Source: Thuidium tamariscinum
Lineage: Eukaryota; Streptophyta; Bryopsida; Hypnales; Thuidiaceae
Assembly: GCA_947034885.2 (NCBI GenBank)
Contig: OX344749.2
Span: forward strand, 23,885,501-23,949,500
Length of the DNA: 64,000 nt
Direction of reading: 5' to 3'
The translations under genes were made by a program, and so were the position numbers. The notes under the pieces are model-generated. The model did not search any database, was not told the origin of the DNA, and worked only from the letters and a program-made list of their open reading frames with translations. Shown piece after piece: positions 58,311 through 64,000 of this stretch (positions are counted from its first letter, which is position 1; each line of letters opens with the position of its first letter).

Positions 58311-61300
58311 TTATAGGGACTGTGGTCCTCTTAAAGAAGTCGGTCAGTTTAGGTCTGGAAGCGGCTGGTGATGGCGGCTCGCAGCTAAACTCAACGCTAG
58401 GTGCTGCTCGGAGGAGGCTGCACAGATCTTTGCATACTGACCACTTCACAGCAACAACCCAAGCAGCTGATACTCCAGTTAACTACAAGATCTCCTTGCC
58501 AACTGAGATCCGAAATTACTGGATCTTGAAAGCTCCGTTTTTGCATGTTACGGAGTTTGGAACTTGCCTGATCTGAGCGGCTGGGGAGGCAAGGAGTCAC
58601 AGGCAGTTCGTAAACTTGCAAGTGATAGTGAGGCCGGGCAAGTACAACAAGGAAGATCTACATTTAACTGGAAGATCAATCCTCCAAGAGTAGCACCATC
58701 GCGTCACCCACTCTAGAATCAAACCATGCAGCTCAGGAAGGTTCCGCTACATTTAAGGTGTCAAGTTCCCGTTGCTTATCTCTTTGTTGCTTCTATCTGC
58801 TTACATTCTTACTGTTTCTTGCTATCCGTCCCAACTAACACATTGCAAACGCAAGCATGTTCCACAAGGCTAGAACTTGCAGTCCACTACTCCCAACTAG
58901 ATCCAGTATGGGGACCTGGCAGTTACAAACTCTTTTCCCAAAAACAAAATCTACATACCAAAACCAGCAGATAGAGACGACAACACAACACCTCGAAAAC
59001 ACAAACTAGTAATACCATCTCTCTCAAACCAGATCTAGATTTATGTGCTCTCAACACGCACCACACCCTTGTGTTCGTGCTAAGCAAAGCAAACACTGTT
59101 TGACCTCACTATATCAAGGATGTCTTGAAGATCAAGCACGGCTCGGAGTGGACGAATGATGTGCGGGGAGAGAACCTGCAGACGAATCTCGGCTCGACTT
59201 TACTAAAACAGACACGGCTCGACTTGCACCGCTCTCACCTTAAGCAAGCTTGACTCCACTATATCGCCGATCCTCACAGACATAGCTTCCACTCTCCAAC
59301 ACACCCTAACCGATTAGCGCCTTCACAGTACCGACAGGAGAGTTACGTAGCAACCGTTAGTTCAGCAACGTATCGATATACCACCCCACACCTCGCACCG
59401 TAAGTTATGTCGACACACTGAAGCTAACAACCGCTCCAAAACAACATAAGGACCCTACGCCGCTGCTCCTCAGAGAAACCGCACCAAATCCACACACGGA
59501 CCCTGCGCCACAGATTCGCTCGGACTCTGCGCCGCCGCTCCTCAGAGATGCCACGCCGCAGCCTCAACAGGACATAGCATCGTAACTTAGCAACGTCACC
59601 TCCGGGTGGATACTCCAGCAATACAACTTCCTTCATCAGTTCCGCCTTGCAGGTAAACTAGCGTCTCCAACTCTGCAAAATTATTACAAAAATATCCTGT
59701 ACGCCCCTCTACTGCCGCTTTCGCAACTGCTGCTTGCCGCAACGACAACACATTGCACTTCTTCAAGCTCTCCGTACCTTGCCACTTCGACTTCACTGTT
59801 CATCTGCGTCGATCAATCTCCATCATATCGTGCAGTCCAAACTCCACCGAAACTTGCCCAAGCTCCTACGCCATCAAGATTTACTCAGACTCCATCGGAA
59901 CGTGCCCAGCTCAATCGAAACTGTATGAAGACCAAGCCTCGAGACAAGTTGGTAGATTCCAGACGAAGTGTAAAGGATACAAGGTTGCGCCCAACACCCA
60001 AGGCCCCAGTGTCGTAGCACAGGAAAGCACAATTCCTTCTCTAAGGCGTTAGAATGCACTAAATTAGCCTTAAAGTGACTCGTGTATCGTTCCCAAAGGA
60101 TTTGGTCGAAAGTCGACGAAAGACCGGAATACTATAATGGTAGTCACAACAAAACCCAAGCAAAGACTAATCCGGTCCCGGTCTAAACACTTCCTGATTT
60201 TTACTTCTGGACCGGAACAGGATCACACTTCTGACTGCAGAGAGTTTCTTCTCCACTTATACCTACATGTTTAGATTTTTCTTACTACTCTTTCTAAATA
60301 TGGGACCGGAGACTGGAAACTAAGATCTGGTCTGGTCCCTAAATAAGTGACCAAGTGTAGGTTTAACCTCTGTAACGAGAGGGATCTGCTTGTTTGGGCG
60401 TTCAGGAAGGAAGCTTACTCCTACCCTTCAAGTTTTAAAGTGTCAGAAGTTCCACTATAAAAATAAAAAGAAGAAAGATAACAAAATAAATCCTACCAGA
60501 CCGGAATACTTCACAACTGGACCGGAACGGATCTGGTCCAGCAGGTCACGCAAGCACTCCTATCTGCTCCTAACAATTACTACAACGACAGATTACTGAG
60601 TTAGTCCTGCATCTTGGCAGAATAAGGGCGGTAGCTTGCATGAGAGAGCTATATCCTTCACTAGTCCTTCTTTCATCTACAGAGACCGGATCACCTTTCA
60701 ATTGGCATTTGGTCGGACGCTCCCGATCTCAAACCCAGATTCTACAAGTGTCTATCTCCAATGATTACTCCCCAGACCTGTTCCAAATTATATTGAGAGA
60801 TCCCACACAAATTCCCTATCAAAACCGAATTCACTTCAGGTCCAGAGACCGGATAAACTCAGAATCCGGGCGCACCTCCTCTCCACCCAAGGTTGCAATC
60901 CTAACTGTCCCAACAAGACTTTGACAGGGTCAAGTGTACACAGTCCACTTCAGAGTGAATCAGAAAAGGTTTGATTTGTATTTGCAACACAAAAACTTGG
61001 GAAAACAAGATATGGAATTACACACCTGATTCAACTACAACCCGGATTTAAATACTACACAACTCCAAGAATAACCTAAAAGTACAAGGGGAATCAACAT
61101 CAGCCCAAAGAATGCCACGTTACATTCCCTTACAACTTGGGCTCGTTGACTTCTGAAAATCCCACAAAAAGTGGATCTCAGATCCTATAAATCTGGATCT
61201 GGTCCGGTCTAGGTGAATCCGGTCCAAAAGAATCCAGCTCAAAAGTAACTTGCTAACTATTTTCTACCTACTACCACTTTCAAATTCATCTGCTCCTAAA

Positions 61301-62518
61301 ATTATTCTACCTACTCTAGTTGCTAATTACAACTACCTTTTTATCTATTTGGGGGGGGGGAAAACCCACATGCTTGGTGGACCCTTCTATAGCTGGTCGC
61401 TTTCTATTGATTGATACCTTGATTGCAGCTGCAGCCTTTTCCTTGGAATCTTTCTTTTCTCCTTAAATCGCTGAGGAAAAGTAACATCCGGTCCTGGGTC
61501 ATGATCCGGGTTCCGGTCTCCTGTTCCGGTCCCGTTTGGTTCTAATCCGGATCTTGACCGGACTGTGCTTTCTCCCAAGGTTGGATGAGCTGATGTATCA
61601 CATCAGCTCATAGACTTTCCTCCCATTCTGTTTCTATCCCCGGACATACTCTTGAAGTCCCACCAAATCCTTAGTAATTTTTCTATAGGATCCTCCTTCA
61701 GTTTCCGGTCTCTGGTTTCGGTCTCCGGTTTCCGGTCTGATTGGGGAATATAAATTCTTAGCTTAACCAATTTATCTCTATAAGACTACTCTACTTTCCA
61801 CTCATCATTAATCTTAGTCATTCATCTAATTCTCTCTCAAAGAATCAGAAAAATTTGCTAAGATTGGATCTTTTGTTCCTAATTCTATCCTAAATAATAA
61901 AAACTTGTATTCTAGGTTGCGACACCCAGCTACTTCAAATCGACAGTCATTCCGCAACCCAAAGACCACAGGCTCTTCAAGTAAAACACAACACGCCATC
62001 CGCCCAAGTGCATCTGTAGAAGAAGAATTTCGAATCCAAAGGCGCCATACCACGTCTACACCCCCACTTCCAGATTCACACACGCTACAATCTAAGACCA
62101 GAGGTATGCCTCTATACTTTTACCTCCTTTATTGTATTTTTGTGTATAAAAATACCTATTTGGACACCTCTTCTTTACACGTATATTGTAATCCCACTCA
62201 CGCCCGGGAGCCTACTACTACCGGGAGGGTCTTTACAATATACTCCAAACAAATCGCAATCCATATCAAACCCATAGCAATACATAGAAACTTCCCTTGC
62301 AATACATACATTTTACAACATACTCGTTCAAACATAGACCAAACTCCTAAAACTTCAATCTTTCTCCAAAATATGGATCCTCTCTACTCTAAAAAGTCTC
62401 AAAATATTATACTTTTTCTAAAACAAAAGCGCATATATACATGCCTTAACATTTTTCAAATCATACTAGTTTTGTACTTTGGGCCTAAAAATCAAATTCA
62501 ATGTTACGCAGGTACAAT
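58311..62518. other. GC-balanced block with CCGG motif field, possible retroelement 5' region
   Basis: Composition differs from the AT-rich DNA before it. Between 60.1 and 61.76 kb, gaccgga(a/t), atccgg and ttccggtc motifs recur more than 20 times without fixed spacing. ORFs are short. An intron-like segment (gtatgcc at about 62105 to acgcag before 62512) precedes the downstream ORF, so an upstream exon may start near 61905. No tRNA primer-binding site or LTR ends recognised. Confidence 0.45.
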
Positions 62519-63680
62519 GTCAGACCCTCCACAAAGCAACAAAGTTCGGAGACATATGGCTTACCCAAATGAAATAGAGATGGAAGATGCGTCTGGTTCT
62601 CAAAAGTGCACCACACCAAAAGCTGAAGAATCAACACAAAAGAAATCGAAAGGCACCGTCACAACTATGTCCCTACTCAGTGAACCAGTGTCTTACGAAT
62701 TTTGGTATGGGTTTCCTACTATGGAAACCCTTGCCTATGAAGCCAGCATACCGCCGTTCATCAACAAAGCATCAGTACCAAAACTCATTACTCAGGGATA
62801 CAATCCACAAGAAGCAGACCACCTCACAAAAGCTCGTATGTCATTTCCTTGCGTGCAACAAAAGCTGTGGCCTACATCAAGACCTGACAATATTGCAGGC
62901 CAGCACTTCAACCTGACTCAAATTCCCTTTGATGTTGAGGTAAACATGCACACCCAACTTGCTCTCGATTACCACATTCTCTTACATTTCGAAAAGCCTT
63001 TGTTCCCATTGACCCAAAAACAAGCCATGGTAAAGATTTTGGGGCTTTTTCAAGAGATGAACATACAGTTAAGGGATAGCATTGCTGACCCCATAGCAAT
63101 CCTATGTCATGGAGCCAAAAACTCCAAAGTTTGGTCAGGCATGGCTAGAATCCATCTTCAAAAACCAGAAATTGATGGTAAAGCTCTACTCCGTGGTACT
63201 AGAGTATTTGCCATCCCTCTAGATGATGACATACTTACAATAGCCAAAGTCTCCAAATCATTTGATCCTATTACCTCTAGTACCCTACTCTCTATCAAGA
63301 TTAATAGTGAAACCATCCGGAACATGGAACCCCACCACCTCTTCAAACAGACACTCGAAGAGAGTTTCCATAGGGGCTTTGAATTTGAACTAACACAGGT
63401 TCAAAAACCTACCGCTGAACCTTATGGCTGGCTGACAACATCACCGGAGCAACTGGCAAAAATCAAGCAGCAATGAATTGCAGTATTGGGAGAACTTCTA
63501 CAACTAGTTAATCGAGACTTGAATCAATTGACTCGTGAGGAGGTGAATAAGAGAAACTGCCTAGTACTCATTGTCAAAGGCATCTGTCGTACGCGCAGTC
63601 TAGCAGAAAGCACCTTTATCACACCCAAACGTGATAATATGACACGGAATATCGTCCCAGGAGATTCCAGACGTTACTAA
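62519..63680 (+). pseudogene. Retroelement ORF1-like protein (tentative), one in-frame TGA
   Basis: From ATG at 62519 (MSDPPQSNKVRRHMAYPNE) 319 codons to TGA at 63474-63476. The same frame then continues 68 codons (IAVLGELLQLVNRDLNQLTR...PGDSRRY-TAA), so the TGA probably replaced CGA. A basic, Lys/Gln-rich N-terminus precedes a globular part with WSGMARIHLQKPEIDGKALL and GTRVFAIPLDDDILTIAKV, which looks like an RRM-type nucleic-acid-binding fold of LINE ORF1 proteins. That is an impression from pattern, not a named match. CCGG-rich sequence lies on both sides. A companion polymerase ORF would be outside the window. Confidence 0.4.
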
Positions 63681-64000
63681 TAGTTGCGTTTTCCAGTTTC
63701 TAGGTTTCACGGCTCAAAACACCCAAGTTACTACTCTTAATCCGGAATACCAACTTATCTTCCGGAACTCTTTTTCCGGATCCGTCGTCTCTTTCTGAAT
63801 CCGTCTCTCAACTATGACCGGATTCCTTCCTCGGATCCGGAGTTCACCTTCACCCGGATCCGTCTCAATCCGGAATCCGGTTCCGTCATTCAATAATCGG
63901 TTTTTGATACCCCTGTTTTACCCTCAGGGAGTCCTCTCTTGATCTTTAGAGGGGTAGGGACTTACCACTCGTAAACCTCACGCTCTCTCCTCTTAAACAA
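63681..64000. other. CCGGA/TCCGG-rich tail region
   Basis: aatccggaa, ttccggat and ggatccgg motifs recur about ten times in 63.73-63.90 kb, like those in 60.1-61.8 kb. No ORF. Confidence 0.5.

Noticed and set aside
58311..62518. LTR-retrotransposon 5' LTR
   Set aside because: No primer-binding site, no second LTR in the window and no TG/CA ends found.
1..64000. CRISPR arrays, bacterial operons, tRNA or rRNA genes
   Set aside because: Nothing with CRISPR spacing or prokaryotic gene structure, and no tRNA or rRNA signatures were recognised on reading both strands.

Overview
The window looks like nuclear DNA from a land plant or close streptophyte with a repeat-rich, AT-rich genome. Evidence: spliced genes with T-rich introns, a plant-type nuclear poly(A)-binding protein (PABN) gene, interstitial CCCTAAA telomere-type repeats (about 21393-21415), a telo-box promoter, and plant transposon superfamilies. 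I cannot name the species.

Layout. (1) At 1-1966 and 48212-50163 lie two inverted copies of a PABN gene. The right copy (48483-50706, minus) is complete with seven exons. The left copy shows exons 2-7 only and is cut by, or ends at, the window edge. (2) Between them is a complete Mutator-like element (MULE), 3926-38505, bounded by a perfect 9-bp target-site duplication (TSD) GCCAAAATA and by terminal inverted repeats (TIRs) of about 835 bp. It carries two convergent genes: a spliced zinc-finger/Ulp1-type SUMO-protease gene (plus, 8061-30444) and a DDE/SWIM transposase gene with AT-hooks (minus, 31073-35505). Both are broken, mostly by in-frame TAG codons. (3) Inside an intron of the Ulp1 gene sits a 17.2-kb hAT element, 12414-29578, with the terminal motif CAGGGTTG and a perfect 8-bp TSD ACTGTAGC. 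It carries a RING-finger/coiled-coil gene (minus), a protein-kinase-like gene (plus, one nonsense codon) and a BED/hAT transposase gene (minus). Each gene is preceded by a TATA box and a GC-rich GACGG array, and similar arrays lie next to both hAT ends. (4) Smaller elements are nested inside: a 237-bp Mutator-type MITE within one GACGG array (17685-17921) and a 919-bp TTAA-flanked piggyBac-like element (24137-25055). An older relative of the latter lies at 2549-3458.

Right of the MULE are PIF/Harbinger transposase remnants (about 40367-41811), a second copy (about 44995-46490) of a 1.5-kb repeat also present inside the hAT, several minisatellites, AT-rich tandem-repeat DNA, and a CACTA-like non-coding element (53715-57506). 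At 58.3-64 kb lies a compositionally different block rich in CCGG motifs, with one ORF of retroelement-ORF1 type.

Insertion order follows from nesting. A probable Harbinger-like host was hit by the MULE. The MULE's Ulp1 intron was then hit by the hAT, and the hAT was then hit by the MITE and the TTAA element. The hAT genes are nearly intact while the MULE genes are riddled with stops, which fits the hAT being younger. The most distinctive object is the hAT: a transposase travelling with a RING protein and a kinase-like protein, all under a shared repeat-type upstream region.
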